Shown here: positions 52,361 through 60,681 of the stretch, piece after piece
How the letters are laid out: every line of letters begins with the position of its first letter
Position numbering within the stretch: position 1 is the stretch's first letter
Assembly: GCF_020711255.1 (NCBI RefSeq)
Contig: NZ_JAJFAW010000012.1
Span: forward strand, 1 to 64,000
DNA from: Hymenobacter plasmatis
Lineage (GTDB): Bacteria; Bacteroidota; Bacteroidia; Cytophagales; Hymenobacteraceae
Direction: 5' to 3'
Length of the DNA: 64,000 nucleotides
The notes under the pieces: model-generated
The model's input: the letters and a program-made list of their open reading frames with translations, nothing else
The model's database searches: none
What the model was told of the DNA's origin: nothing
Made by a program: the position numbers and the translations under genes

Positions 52361-54379
52361 ATGGAAGCTGAAAAAATTGTAGTTCGTTTTGACGAACTGA
52401 ACCTCTCTGAGGAAGTACAACGCGCTATCACCGAGATGGGCTATGAAGAAGCATCGGCCATTCAGGCTGCTGCTATCCCCGTGCTCCTCGCTGGCAAAGA
52501 CGTTATTGGCCAGGCCCAGACGGGTACCGGCAAAACCGCCGCCTTCTCGATTCCGGCTATCGATAACATCGATACCGAGAGCAAGGACGTGCAAGTACTG
52601 GTGCTCTGCCCCACCCGCGAACTCGCGGTGCAGGTTTCGGGCGAAATCCAGAAGCTGGGCAAATACAAGCGCGGTTTGATGGTAGTGCCGATTTACGGCG
52701 GCAGCCCCTACGACCGTCAGCTCCGCGCCCTGGAGCGTGGTGTACAGATTGTTATCGGTACTCCTGGCCGCATCATGGACCACATCGAGCGTGGCACCCT
52801 GAAGCTTGAAAACACGACTAAAATCATCCTCGATGAAGCCGACGAAATGCTCGACATGGGCTTCCGCGACGACATCGAGTTCATTCTGAGCAAGATGCCG
52901 AAGGAGCGCCAGACGGTGTTCTTTTCGGCCACGATGAGCAAGCCCATCATGGAGCTCACCAAGAAGTACCAGCGCGACCCGCAAGTAGTGAAGGTGAACC
53001 ACCAGACGATGACGGTGACCAACATCGAGCAGAGCTACTTTGAGGTACGCGGCCCCCAGAAAAAGGACGTGCTGACGCGTATTCTCGACATGTACAACCT
53101 GAAGTCGACCATCGTATTCGCTAACACGAAGCGCATGGTAGACGAAATCGTGTCGGACCTACAAGCCAAGGGCTATTTTGCCGAAGGCCTGCACGGCGAC
53201 ATGGGCCAGCAGCAGCGCCAAAACACGCTGGATAAATTCCGCAAGTCGACCATCGAAGTACTGGTTGCTACCGACGTAGCCGCCCGTGGTATCGACGTAG
53301 ACAACGTGGAAGCCGTATTTAACTACGACTTGCCCGCCGACGAAGAATACTACGTGCACCGCATCGGCCGCACGGGTCGCGCTGGCAAGTCGGGCAAAGC
53401 CTTCACGTTTGTGAGCGGCCGCGACATCTACAAGCTGCGCGACATCATGCGCTTCACCAAGGCCCAGATTAAACTGGAGCAGGTGCCGTCGTTTGCCGAC
53501 GTATCGGAAGTGAAAACTACGCTGTTCCTGAATCAAATCAAGGAAATCGTGGAGAAGGGCAACCTCGAGAAATACGTGGGCCGCGTGCAGCGCCTGCTCG
53601 ACCAAAGCGAAGAAATTACCTCGCTCGACATCGCTGCTGCCCTGCTGAAGATGACGATGAAGGAGGACAAGAGTGCTCAACAGAGCCTCGACGCCAGCAA
53701 GGCCGCCGGTACGGCGCGCGCCGGCTTCACCCGTCTGTTCGTTTCGATGGGCAAGAAAGACCGGATTCACCCCCGCGACATCGTGGACCTGATTTCGGAG
53801 TCTACCAACCTGACCGGTAGCAAAGTGGGCGACATCGCTCTCTACGACAAGTTCAGCTTCGTGGAAGTGCCGTCGGAGTTTGCCAACGAGATTGTGGAGA
53901 AACTAGGCCGCACCAGCATCCAGGGCACCCCAGTTAGCTTCAGCATCGCCACTCCGGTTCAGGAGGGCGCAGCTAAAGAAGAAGGCTTCAACCGGACCGG
54001 TGGTTCGGGTGGTCCCGGCGGCTTCGGCGGCGACCGCGAGCGTCGTCCCTTCAGCGGTGGCGAGCGCCGCGAGGGTGGCTACAAAGGCGGCAACCGCGGT
54101 GGCAGCAGCTACGGTGGTGGCGAGCGTCGCGAAGGCGGCTACGGCGGTGGTTACAAAGGCAACCGCGACGGTGGCGACCGCCCCAGCTACGGCAACAAGC
54201 CGGCGTACGGCAACCGCGAAGGCGGCAGCGGCTACGGCAACAAGCCCAGCTACGGTGGCAACAAGGGCAGCTACGGCGACAAGCCCAGCTATGGCAACAA
54301 GCCGAGCTACGGCGCTCCCCGCGAGTACGAAACCCCCCGTACGCCCCGTGCACCCCGCAACGAGAGCTTCGACGAATAG
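52361..54379 (+). CDS. deaD: DEAD-box RNA helicase with Gly/Arg/Tyr-rich tail
   Basis: 672 residues. Q motif region, GTGKT (AQTGTGKTAAF), PTRELA, LDEADEMLDMGF, SAT, then RGIDV and HRIGRTGRAG of domain 2. A CsdA/DbpA-type RNA-binding domain follows (GFTRLFVSMGKKDRIHPRDIV, ~450-545). The last ~120 residues are low complexity, rich in Gly, Arg, Tyr, Asn with repeated PSYG and GNKP units, resembling RGG and prion-like tails that promote RNA binding or condensates. Unwinds RNA, likely in ribosome assembly and mRNA turnover at low temperature. Long leader, own terminator. Confidence 0.93.
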   Translation: MEAEKIVVRFDELNLSEEVQRAITEMGYEEASAIQAAAIPVLLAGKDVIGQAQTGTGKTAAFSIPAIDNIDTESKDVQVLVLCPTRELAVQVSGEIQKLGKYKRGLMVVPIYGGSPYDRQLRALERGVQIVIGTPGRIMDHIERGTLKLENTTKIILDEADEMLDMGFRDDIEFILSKMPKERQTVFFSATMSKPIMELTKKYQRDPQVVKVNHQTMTVTNIEQSYFEVRGPQKKDVLTRILDMYNLKSTIVFANTKRMVDEIVSDLQAKGYFAEGLHGDMGQQQRQNTLDKFRKSTIEVLVATDVAARGIDVDNVEAVFNYDLPADEEYYVHRIGRTGRAGKSGKAFTFVSGRDIYKLRDIMRFTKAQIKLEQVPSFADVSEVKTTLFLNQIKEIVEKGNLEKYVGRVQRLLDQSEEITSLDIAAALLKMTMKEDKSAQQSLDASKAAGTARAGFTRLFVSMGKKDRIHPRDIVDLISESTNLTGSKVGDIALYDKFSFVEVPSEFANEIVEKLGRTSIQGTPVSFSIATPVQEGAAKEEGFNRTGGSGGPGGFGGDRERRPFSGGERREGGYKGGNRGGSSYGGGERREGGYGGGYKGNRDGGDRPSYGNKPAYGNREGGSGYGNKPSYGGNKGSYGDKPSYGNKPSYGAPREYETPRTPRAPRNESFDE

Positions 54380-54455
54380 GCTAGCTAGTATGTAAGTGTA
54401 CCTGGATTATCCAGCTTATGTGAGCAATCAGGTAAGATTATATTAGGTTAGAAAG

Positions 54456-54488
54456 CAAAAAAGCCGCTCAAATTGAGCGGCTTTTTTG
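54456..54488. terminator. Bidirectional terminator after deaD
   Basis: GCCGCTCAA (54463-54471) pairs with TTGAGCGGC (54473-54481), with A6 before and T6 after; also serves the convergent PA2169-type gene. Confidence 0.85.
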
Positions 54489-54511
54489 TTGGGCTGAACA
54501 ATCAGGCAAAT

Positions 54512-54958
54512 TTATTTCGCCGTGTCCCGCAGGGTGCGGATGGTGTTGTGGGCTTCCTGCACGCCTTGGTATTGTTTTTCGATTACCGATTTCAGGGGAG
54601 TGGGCAGGTCCTGCGCTTTGAGGGCCGTCTGGTAAGCTTTGATGGCGTAGTCTTCGCCGCGCTCGCACTCATTTAGCACGGCTTTGTTGTCTTTGCTGGT
54701 CAGGGCCGATTTCAGGTCAATCCAAGCGCGGTGCACGGTGCCGGTTAACGAAGAGCTTTCGTCGGGCTTGAGGTCCAGTTTGAACATTTGGTCCTCGATT
54801 TCGGTGATGTAGCCGGCGCGCTGGGCCGCGTATTTTTTGAAGGTGTCTTTCAGTTTGGGGTCCTCAACGTCGGTCATGGCGTCGGCGTAGCCTTTCTGGC
54901 CATCTTTGAGGGTTTCAACCAATTCGTTGAGCAGGGCTTGGGTGGCTTTGGCTTCCAT
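54512..54958 (-). CDS. PA2169-type four-helix-bundle protein
   Basis: 148 residues, helical with the ferritin-like layout of the DUF2383/PA2169 family: LLNELVETLKDGQKGYADA, KKYAAQRAGYITEIEDQMFKL, GTVHRAWIDLKSALT, and VLNECERGEDYAIKAYQTAL. The repeated Glu/His positions suggest a possible metal site. Members are often induced by envelope or general stress; function is not established. Confidence 0.82.
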   Translation of the reverse strand: MEAKATQALLNELVETLKDGQKGYADAMTDVEDPKLKDTFKKYAAQRAGYITEIEDQMFKLDLKPDESSSLTGTVHRAWIDLKSALTSKDNKAVLNECERGEDYAIKAYQTALKAQDLPTPLKSVIEKQYQGVQEAHNTIRTLRDTAK

Positions 54959-55096
54959 CGGAAAAGGGGAGTAGTTAAAAGTGAAGAATTACTATCTCCT
55001 TTACTGTCTGACCCTAAGGAAAGTTGCGGACAGGCCGTTAAGTATTAGCAGTGAGCTGTTTGTATTGGAAGAATTGGGCTGATTCGTCAACATTAT

Positions 55097-56371
55097 CTAA
55101 CACTGCTGATGGCCCGGTTTGCTCATGGCGCGCCCGGCCAGAAACCCCGTGGTCCAAGCCGCCTGGAAGTTGAAACCGCCGGTAATGCCGTCGACATCGA
55201 GCACTTCGCCGGCGAAATACAGCCCCGGAACCCGACGGCTTTCCATGGTTTTTAAGTCAACTTCTTCCAGCAAAATGCCCCCGCAGGTGACAAACTCTTC
55301 TTTGTAGGTAGTCTTGCCACGTACGGCTAGGGGGGTGCGCAGCAGTAGCTCCAGCAGGCGGTTTTGGGATTTGGCGGGCAGGTCACTCCACCGGATATCG
55401 GGAGCAATGCCGGCTTGCTCGAGGAGGTTGCGCCACAGCCGCTGCGGCAAGCCAAATTGCGGGTTGGCGGCCACAGTTTTCTTGCCGTTTTCCTGTCGGA
55501 ACTGCTGCAGCCACGGCCGCAAGGTTTCTTCGGTAAAAGTGGGAATCCAGTTGATGAGGGCCGTGCCCACGTAGCCCAATTCGCTGAGGCGGCGGGCGCC
55601 CCAGGCTGAAAGCTTGAGCACCGCCGGGCCGCTCACGCCCCAGTGCGTGACGAGCAGCGGGCCTTCGTATTGCAGCTTTTCGCCAGCCAGCACCACACGG
55701 GCCTGGGGTACGCTCACGCCCATCAATTCATTCAACGGCGAGTTGGGCACGTTGAACGTGAATAGCGACGGCACCGGCTCGGCAATGGTGTGGCCCAAGG
55801 CGCGCAGCCAGTCGTAGTTGGCGCTTTTGGGGTTACCGCCGGTGGCAATGAGCAGTTGGCCGACCCGGAGGCTGGTCCCAAATTGGGCCGCCCTGCTGCC
55901 ACTCAGCTTGAGCTGAAAACCACCCCCGGGCAATGGCTCAATTTCTTCGACCCCACAATTGGTAAGAATGCGGACGCCTGCCTGGCGGGCGGCCTGCTCC
56001 AGGGCTTGGGCAATGGTTTCACTGGAATCCGTGGTGGGAAACATCCGGCCGTCGGCTTCAGTCTTCAACTGCACGCCGCGCTTGGCAAACCAGGCGATGG
56101 TTTCTGGGACGCCAAACTGCTGGAAAGCCGCCTTGAGCTGTTTGTTGCCGCGCGGGTAGTGGGCCACCAGTTGGGCCGCAGTGTCGCAGGCGTGCGTCAC
56201 GTTGCAGCGCCCGCCGCCCGAAACCCGAACCTTGCTGAGCAGCTTGCCCGTCTTTTCTAGCAGTATGACCTGGGCATTGGGGTTGGCCTCGGCACAGGCA
56301 ATGGCGCCGAAAAAGCCGGCCGCGCCACCGCCCAGCACGGCCACGAGGGGTTGGGCTGCATCGTTGTTCAC
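55097..56371 (-). CDS. FAD-dependent oxidoreductase, HI0933/BaiN-like
   Basis: 424 residues. Opens with GGGAAGFFGAIACAE (Rossmann FAD loop, ~14-28), then LEKTGKLLSKVRVSGGGRCNVTHA, the HI0933 family signature, and near the end PGLYFAGEVLDVDGITGGFNFQAAWTTG, which fixes FAD. Homologues reduce flavin-type substrates; Clostridium BaiN acts in bile acid metabolism, but most members are uncharacterised. The start is GTG at 56371, five nt from a perfect -7 element. No partner gene is evident. Confidence 0.88.
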   Translation of the reverse strand: MNNDAAQPLVAVLGGGAAGFFGAIACAEANPNAQVILLEKTGKLLSKVRVSGGGRCNVTHACDTAAQLVAHYPRGNKQLKAAFQQFGVPETIAWFAKRGVQLKTEADGRMFPTTDSSETIAQALEQAARQAGVRILTNCGVEEIEPLPGGGFQLKLSGSRAAQFGTSLRVGQLLIATGGNPKSANYDWLRALGHTIAEPVPSLFTFNVPNSPLNELMGVSVPQARVVLAGEKLQYEGPLLVTHWGVSGPAVLKLSAWGARRLSELGYVGTALINWIPTFTEETLRPWLQQFRQENGKKTVAANPQFGLPQRLWRNLLEQAGIAPDIRWSDLPAKSQNRLLELLLRTPLAVRGKTTYKEEFVTCGGILLEEVDLKTMESRRVPGLYFAGEVLDVDGITGGFNFQAAWTTGFLAGRAMSKPGHQQC

Positions 56372-56375
56372 GGGA

Positions 56376-56383
56376 CAAAGGTA
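56376..56383 (-). promoter_or_regulatory. -7 element (TACCTTTG) adjacent to a GTG start
   Basis: Minus-strand TACCTTTG is an exact consensus match ending five nt before the GTG at 56371, implying a leaderless transcript. Confidence 0.55.
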
Positions 56384-56412
56384 CGGCGCCCGCCGAGGCG
56401 ATTGGGGCGGGT

Positions 56413-57291
56413 TTAGCAGTGGGCGAGGGCATTGAGCACGTCGTCGTGCTGAAACTGGTAGGGCAGCAGGCTGCGCACCAAGCTGCTGTCGATGGTTTTA
56501 CCGCTCGGGCCTGTTTCGTCCTTAAAGGTGGGCGATTCCAGCTTGAGGTACTGGGCTGCGGCAGGGTAAAAGTCGCGCCGCAGCGGGTGCTGGGCCGAGC
56601 ACACGTTTAAGGTGTGGCCCCATACGCCGTGCTTGATAATACCCGACAAGACCCCCACCGCATCGGTCAGGTGCACCAAGTTGACGGGCGCATTGCCCTG
56701 GGCCAGGTCCCGGCGGCCGGCCAGGAAGCGACCCGGGGAACGGTCGGGCCCAATTAGACCGCCCAGCCGGACCACAGTGCTCTTCCACTGGCCATAGCGC
56801 GGCACAAAATGGCCCTCTGCCCGCAACACGTCGGACGCCGCATCGCGGGTGCTCAAGGCATCGGTCTCGTGCATCACGCGGGGCTCGTCGGGGTACACGC
56901 TCGTGGAACTTACAAATATTACGTGCTTGGTGCCAGCGGCAGCCACCGCTCGGTGCACGGGCCGCAAGAGGGTCGGGTAGGCTCCGGCGGCGGAGGCCCT
57001 GGGCGGCACGTTCAGCACCAGCACATCGGCCGATTGCAGGAGGCGGTGAAGCAGCTTTTCGGCCGGAGCGTCAAAATCGGCCCCCAGCCGAAGCAGGTGC
57101 GCCTCAATGCCCGCCGCTTCCATGATGGGCAGTTGCTCGGGGGTGGTGGTGGTGCCGAGTACTCTGTGCCCCGCTGCCACCAGCGCGCGCGCCAGGGCCA
57201 TGCCCAGCCAGCCGCAGCCCATTACCAATACCGTTTGGGGTTCCGCTCCCAAATCTGCGCCCATAGAGCTTCTGGAACTGGAACTATTCAT
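56413..57291 (-). CDS. NAD(P)-dependent epimerase-like protein (YeeZ type)
   Basis: 292 residues. Atypical SDR with VLVMGCGWLGMALARALVAAGH (~20-41), DVLVLNVPPRAS, HVIFVSSTSVYPDEP, VVRLGGLIGPDRSPGRFLAG and NLVHLTDAVG, resembling YeeZ/SDR-a5 family proteins. Binds NAD(P); substrate unknown. The first ~15 residues are Ser-rich, and an ATG nine codons in (MGADLG) is an alternative start. Transcribed ahead of the FAD oxidoreductase, 41 bp apart, so possible operon, although the latter has its own promoter. Confidence 0.8.
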   Translation of the reverse strand: MNSSSSRSSMGADLGAEPQTVLVMGCGWLGMALARALVAAGHRVLGTTTTPEQLPIMEAAGIEAHLLRLGADFDAPAEKLLHRLLQSADVLVLNVPPRASAAGAYPTLLRPVHRAVAAAGTKHVIFVSSTSVYPDEPRVMHETDALSTRDAASDVLRAEGHFVPRYGQWKSTVVRLGGLIGPDRSPGRFLAGRRDLAQGNAPVNLVHLTDAVGVLSGIIKHGVWGHTLNVCSAQHPLRRDFYPAAAQYLKLESPTFKDETGPSGKTIDSSLVRSLLPYQFQHDDVLNALAHC

Positions 57292-57421
57292 GTAAAATTA
57301 TTGCGTTTCTCTGGTACTGAGTGCGAAGTTGCGAAAAAAATACGTAGTACTTTATACCGTAACCAAAATATGTGGCGGTGGTTTCAAGCCTGATTGGTTA
57401 AGATTCGCATCTGTAGGCTTG

Positions 57422-57429
57422 TACCTTCG
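57422..57429 (+). promoter_or_regulatory. -7 element (TACCTTCG) of the dienoyl-CoA-reductase-like gene
   Basis: TACCTTCG at 57422-57429 with a TTG at 57394-57396 (25 nt apart). The ATG at 57475 is 45 nt downstream. Confidence 0.45.
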
Positions 57430-57474
57430 GGCCTCGATTAAATCCGCAATTCCCACCTTCATCACTGCTTTCGC

Positions 57475-58347
57475 ATGACCACACCCTACACCCAGCCCAT
57501 GTTGCGCGACAACGCCCTGGCCGGAAAAACCATCATTGTAACCGGCGGCGGTACTGGCTTGGGCCGGGCCATGACCACCTATTTCCTACAGCTTGGAGCA
57601 AACGTCACCATTACCAGCCGCAAGCTGGATGTGCTGGAAAAAACCGCTGGCGAGCTACGCGAGCGAACCGGTGGAAAAGTGTTGGCCATTGCCTGCGACG
57701 TGCGTAAGTACGACGAGGTGGAAGCCATGCTGGAACGCACCATTCAGGAGTTTGGGGGCGTGGACGTGCTGCTGAACAATGCCGCCGGCAATTTCATCAG
57801 CCCCACGGAGCGCCTGTCTCACAAGGCGTTCGATGTGATTGTGGACATTGTGCTGCGGGGTTCCTACAACTGCACGCTGGCCGTGGGCAAGCGCTGGATT
57901 GCCGATAAAAAACCCGGCACCATCCTCAACATTGTCACCACCTATGCCTCCGTGGGCTCGGCTTATGTAGTACCATCGGCCGCTGCTAAAGCGGGTGTGC
58001 TGGCCATTACACGCTCTTTGGCGGTGGAATGGGCGAAGTACGGCATTCGATCGAATGCCATTGCTCCCGGCCCTTTCCCCACCGAAGGCGCGTGGAGCCG
58101 GCTCTTCCCCGAGCCGCTGGCCAGCAAGCTAGACCCTGCTGCCAGCGTACCGCTCAAGCGCGTGGGCCAGTACCAGGAGTTGGCCAACCTGGCGGCATAC
58201 TTGGTTTCGGACTTTTCATCATATGTCAACGGGGAGGTTGTGACCATCGACGGCGGCGAATGGCTCAACGGCGCCGGCGAATTCAACAAGCTGGAAATGC
58301 TAACCCCGGATATGTGGGACCAGATAGAGAAAACAATGCGCCGCTAA
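57475..58347 (+). CDS. SDR oxidoreductase, 2,4-dienoyl-CoA-reductase-like
   Basis: 290 residues. Cofactor loop VTGGGTGLG (~22-30), NNAAGNFISPTERLS, TTYASVGSAYVVPSAAAKAGV and the end VNGEVVTIDGGEW. The NNAAGNF and PSAAAKAG pair is the hallmark of NADPH-dependent 2,4-dienoyl-CoA reductases of the peroxisomal/DECR type, which reduce dienoyl-CoA intermediates in unsaturated fatty acid oxidation. Starts at the ATG at 57475; monocistronic with its own terminator. Confidence 0.87.
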   Translation: MTTPYTQPMLRDNALAGKTIIVTGGGTGLGRAMTTYFLQLGANVTITSRKLDVLEKTAGELRERTGGKVLAIACDVRKYDEVEAMLERTIQEFGGVDVLLNNAAGNFISPTERLSHKAFDVIVDIVLRGSYNCTLAVGKRWIADKKPGTILNIVTTYASVGSAYVVPSAAAKAGVLAITRSLAVEWAKYGIRSNAIAPGPFPTEGAWSRLFPEPLASKLDPAASVPLKRVGQYQELANLAAYLVSDFSSYVNGEVVTIDGGEWLNGAGEFNKLEMLTPDMWDQIEKTMRR

Positions 58348-58398
58348 ATCATTGTTTTTCTAATTCGAATAGATTTTGTAAACGATTATAATTAAAAT

Positions 58399-58428
58399 AA
58401 AAAGGCCGCTTTTCAAAGCGGCCTTTTT
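58399..58428. terminator. Bidirectional terminator
   Basis: GGCCGCTTT (58404-58412) pairs with AAAGCGGCC (58415-58423), with A5 and T5 flanks. Confidence 0.85.
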
Positions 58429-58523
58429 ATTTGCAAATAATTAATTAGCTCAATAAAAACTATACTTGTAATAATTCTGAATCGTCTGGAGAATCTCTCT
58501 GCTTCAATTTGAAAAATCAGGGA

Positions 58524-59396
58524 TTATAATTTGTAGCCATTATAATCCCTGGTAAATTCTTGCGCAGGAATAGGCTGATTGGCAATAACGTCGAGGAATT
58601 CGAATTTCTCATAAAGTCCCTTGTCGTCGTCTACTTGCACCATGATGGGTAGGTAGGTTTTGGGGTCAATGCACACGGTGGTGCGGCGGCCGTAGGCGTT
58701 GGGCACTTGCAGCACTTTGCCCTCGGGTATTTTCTCGCCAATGGTCAGGTTGTTGCGCTCAAAAACACGGTATTCACCACAGCCGAATCGTTCGGCTACG
58801 GTAGAAATGGTTTCGTTTTTACCCGCCCGATAGTTCACGTAGCGGAACTGCGGGTAAACCGAGCGCAACACGTAGGCCGGCCGGCCCAGCAGTACGGTAT
58901 CACCGGTGTAGCGGAAAGAGCGGCTAAAGGAATTGTCCTGCCGCAGCCCCGTGGTGCGCAGCAGGTCGGAGATAGTGCCGAAGCCAGCCTGCAATGCCGT
59001 GTGGTGCTGGTTGCCACGCATGAGCTTGCCATTGGGGTCCAGGCTGAGCGTGACATAGGGGAAGCTGGCGGGATATACCCAGGCATCGCCGCCGTTTTGG
59101 CCGGCCACCCACAGTACTTCAACACCTTTTTGATTTTTGATGTAAATGCGGAGGGGCTTGTAGCTTATTTTCATAATGCTACGGGCCTGATTGATGCTGT
59201 TGCCAATCCGCTCTTGTGCCTTTACGGTGCAGCGCAAGTACTTTAGGTTTTCGATGGCCGCGCTCATCCGCGTGGTGAGCTGTTCGGTGGTAAGGGACGT
59301 TGGTTGGGCTGGAGCTGCGGCCGCTAATAGGGCCAGCGCGCCAAGGGGCCAAATATTTCGGAATCGAGGAAGGAACGAGGTGAGCAATGCTACCAT
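58524..59396 (-). CDS. DUF1571 protein with embedded LysM-like segment
   Basis: 290 residues, signal peptide (LALLAAAAPAQP). The DUF1571 region is visible at LTTRMSAAIENLKYLRCTVKAQERIG and in the C-terminal CIDPKTYLPIMVQVDDDKGLYEKFEF. Between them, residues ~189-233 read YRAGKNETISTVAERFGCGEYR, then a short gap and GEKIPEGKVLQVP, which has the LysM pattern (initial ETIS, then NN, then I..G..L.VP). LysM binds peptidoglycan or chitin-like N-acetylglucosamine polymers. The protein is likely periplasmic or surface-bound; its role is unknown. Confidence 0.72.
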   Translation of the reverse strand: MVALLTSFLPRFRNIWPLGALALLAAAAPAQPTSLTTEQLTTRMSAAIENLKYLRCTVKAQERIGNSINQARSIMKISYKPLRIYIKNQKGVEVLWVAGQNGGDAWVYPASFPYVTLSLDPNGKLMRGNQHHTALQAGFGTISDLLRTTGLRQDNSFSRSFRYTGDTVLLGRPAYVLRSVYPQFRYVNYRAGKNETISTVAERFGCGEYRVFERNNLTIGEKIPEGKVLQVPNAYGRRTTVCIDPKTYLPIMVQVDDDKGLYEKFEFLDVIANQPIPAQEFTRDYNGYKL

Positions 59397-59446
59397 AAAT
59401 GGAACAGGAGTGGCCGGCCTAATGGGAAAAGCCGGCTAAAAAGCAA

Positions 59447-59746
59447 TTAATTGAGACTAATGTGGGGGAAGCGCGAATAAGCGCTGTCAAAGATGAACAG
59501 CTCATCAATTTCCACGCCATGTAGGTAGGGGTAAAGCGGAAATTGTTCGACCACAGCTTGCACTGCCACGGCGTTGTCGGCGTTTATCGTTACCCAGCCC
59601 CGGCTACGGTCGCTGCTGATGGCGTACACTTCAATCACCTTGTCATTGAGCAAGCGGTTGATGAAAGCACGATGGCTTGGGATAAGGGAAATGAATTCCT
59701 CATCGAAATCGTCGGGTAGGCGCAGAGAAACAACGAAAGTAGGCAT
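59447..59746 (-). CDS. Small ferredoxin-like-fold protein (YCII/muconolactone-isomerase-like)
   Basis: 99 residues without signal peptide. Alternating strands and helices (PTFVVSLRLPDDF, FINRLLNDKVIEVYAISSDRSRGWVTI, AVVEQFPLYPYLHGVEIDELFIF) look like the dimeric alpha-beta barrel of YCII and muconolactone isomerase families. Function unknown. The reading frame has a typical ATG and codon pattern. Confidence 0.6.
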   Translation of the reverse strand: MPTFVVSLRLPDDFDEEFISLIPSHRAFINRLLNDKVIEVYAISSDRSRGWVTINADNAVAVQAVVEQFPLYPYLHGVEIDELFIFDSAYSRFPHISLN

Positions 59747-60067
59747 AAATGCAGGCGGCTAAAGCTGGCAATTTAACGCCGGCCGTAACCCGAAAGTTGG
59801 GGAGGAAGGACGGAGGATAAATTTCAGCCGATGTCCTCCAGGACCAGGATAAATTATCGCAACAGCGTTTTTAGGAAAACCACGCGACTGTTTTAATTGC
59901 GATTCCGCTTTAATAGTAAGCCTTTGTAATACTTACTCCGGAGCTAATCAATAAGGTTAGTTTGCGAGGCAGCTAAGCGCATAGCCCAACTAAAACAAAA
60001 GCTCCGAACAACGTCGGAGCTTTTGTTTCGGTAGTGTTTTATTGGGCTGGCTAGTAGTAGTCGACGC
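59747..60067. other. 321-bp intergenic region without a gene
   Basis: Holds a small hairpin GGAGGA (59812-59817) with TCCTCC (59834-59839) and the terminator at 59993-60028. No supported open frame or promoter match. Confidence 0.5.
59993..60028. terminator. Bidirectional terminator after the DUF1232 gene
   Basis: GCTCCGA (60001-60007) pairs with TCGGAGC (60014-60020), extended by AAACAAAA and TTTTGTTT. Confidence 0.85.
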
Positions 60068-60592
60068 TTAAGAATGGCCGAGTTCGGCAACACTCGGCTG
60101 TGAGACGTCGCCCAAAGCAGGCATTGCCGCGGCATCTGGGGCGCCCGCGGTTCCGTGGGTGCTGGCGGCCTGGCCCCGGCCAGTGGTTTCCCATTCTCTG
60201 AACCGGGTGATTTCGCCGTGAAACTTGCCAACGAACCAGCTTACCAGGCTTAGGTCGTCGAGGAAGCCGAGCACCGGAATGAAGTCCGGAACCAAGTCAA
60301 TGGGGGAAAGCACGTAAAGTAGTACCGCTAAACCCGATACGATGGTACCGGTGGAAATTTCGCGGTATTCGCCGCTTATGTAGCTGCGCACCATGCGAAC
60401 CAAAGTCAGCCCAACTTCAAATAGCTGGCGAAATTTATGCGTCTTACTTTCTTTATCGGCCAGCTTATCGGCGGCTTCGTTTAGTACCGTGACAACTTTA
60501 AAAGGCTTGCCCAGTAATTTGGCGGCCCGCCCTACAAAGACGTTAAAGAGGACATTCTTAGAGATTTTGAGACCGTTATCAGCGAGTGACAT
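60068..60592 (-). CDS. DUF1232 (YkvA-like) membrane protein
   Basis: 174 residues from the ATG at 60592. Conserved core YVLSPIDLVPDFIPVLGFLDDL (spread ~106-130) is the DUF1232 signature, with an adjacent hydrophobic helix GLAVLLYVLS. N-terminal helices carry basic and acidic residues; the C-terminal ~40 residues are Ala/Gly-rich and likely disordered. Function unknown. It is the last gene after the ATP-grasp-like protein with 89 bp between, so cotranscription is possible. Confidence 0.83.
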   Translation of the reverse strand: MSLADNGLKISKNVLFNVFVGRAAKLLGKPFKVVTVLNEAADKLADKESKTHKFRQLFEVGLTLVRMVRSYISGEYREISTGTIVSGLAVLLYVLSPIDLVPDFIPVLGFLDDLSLVSWFVGKFHGEITRFREWETTGRGQAASTHGTAGAPDAAAMPALGDVSQPSVAELGHS

Positions 60593-60681
60593 GGATTGCG
60601 AGTGAAGGGTGATTGGCCCTGCTTTACGCGCAACTATTCCCGTGCGTTGCTGAGGCTCACTGCAAACCCGCGTTTTACTGT

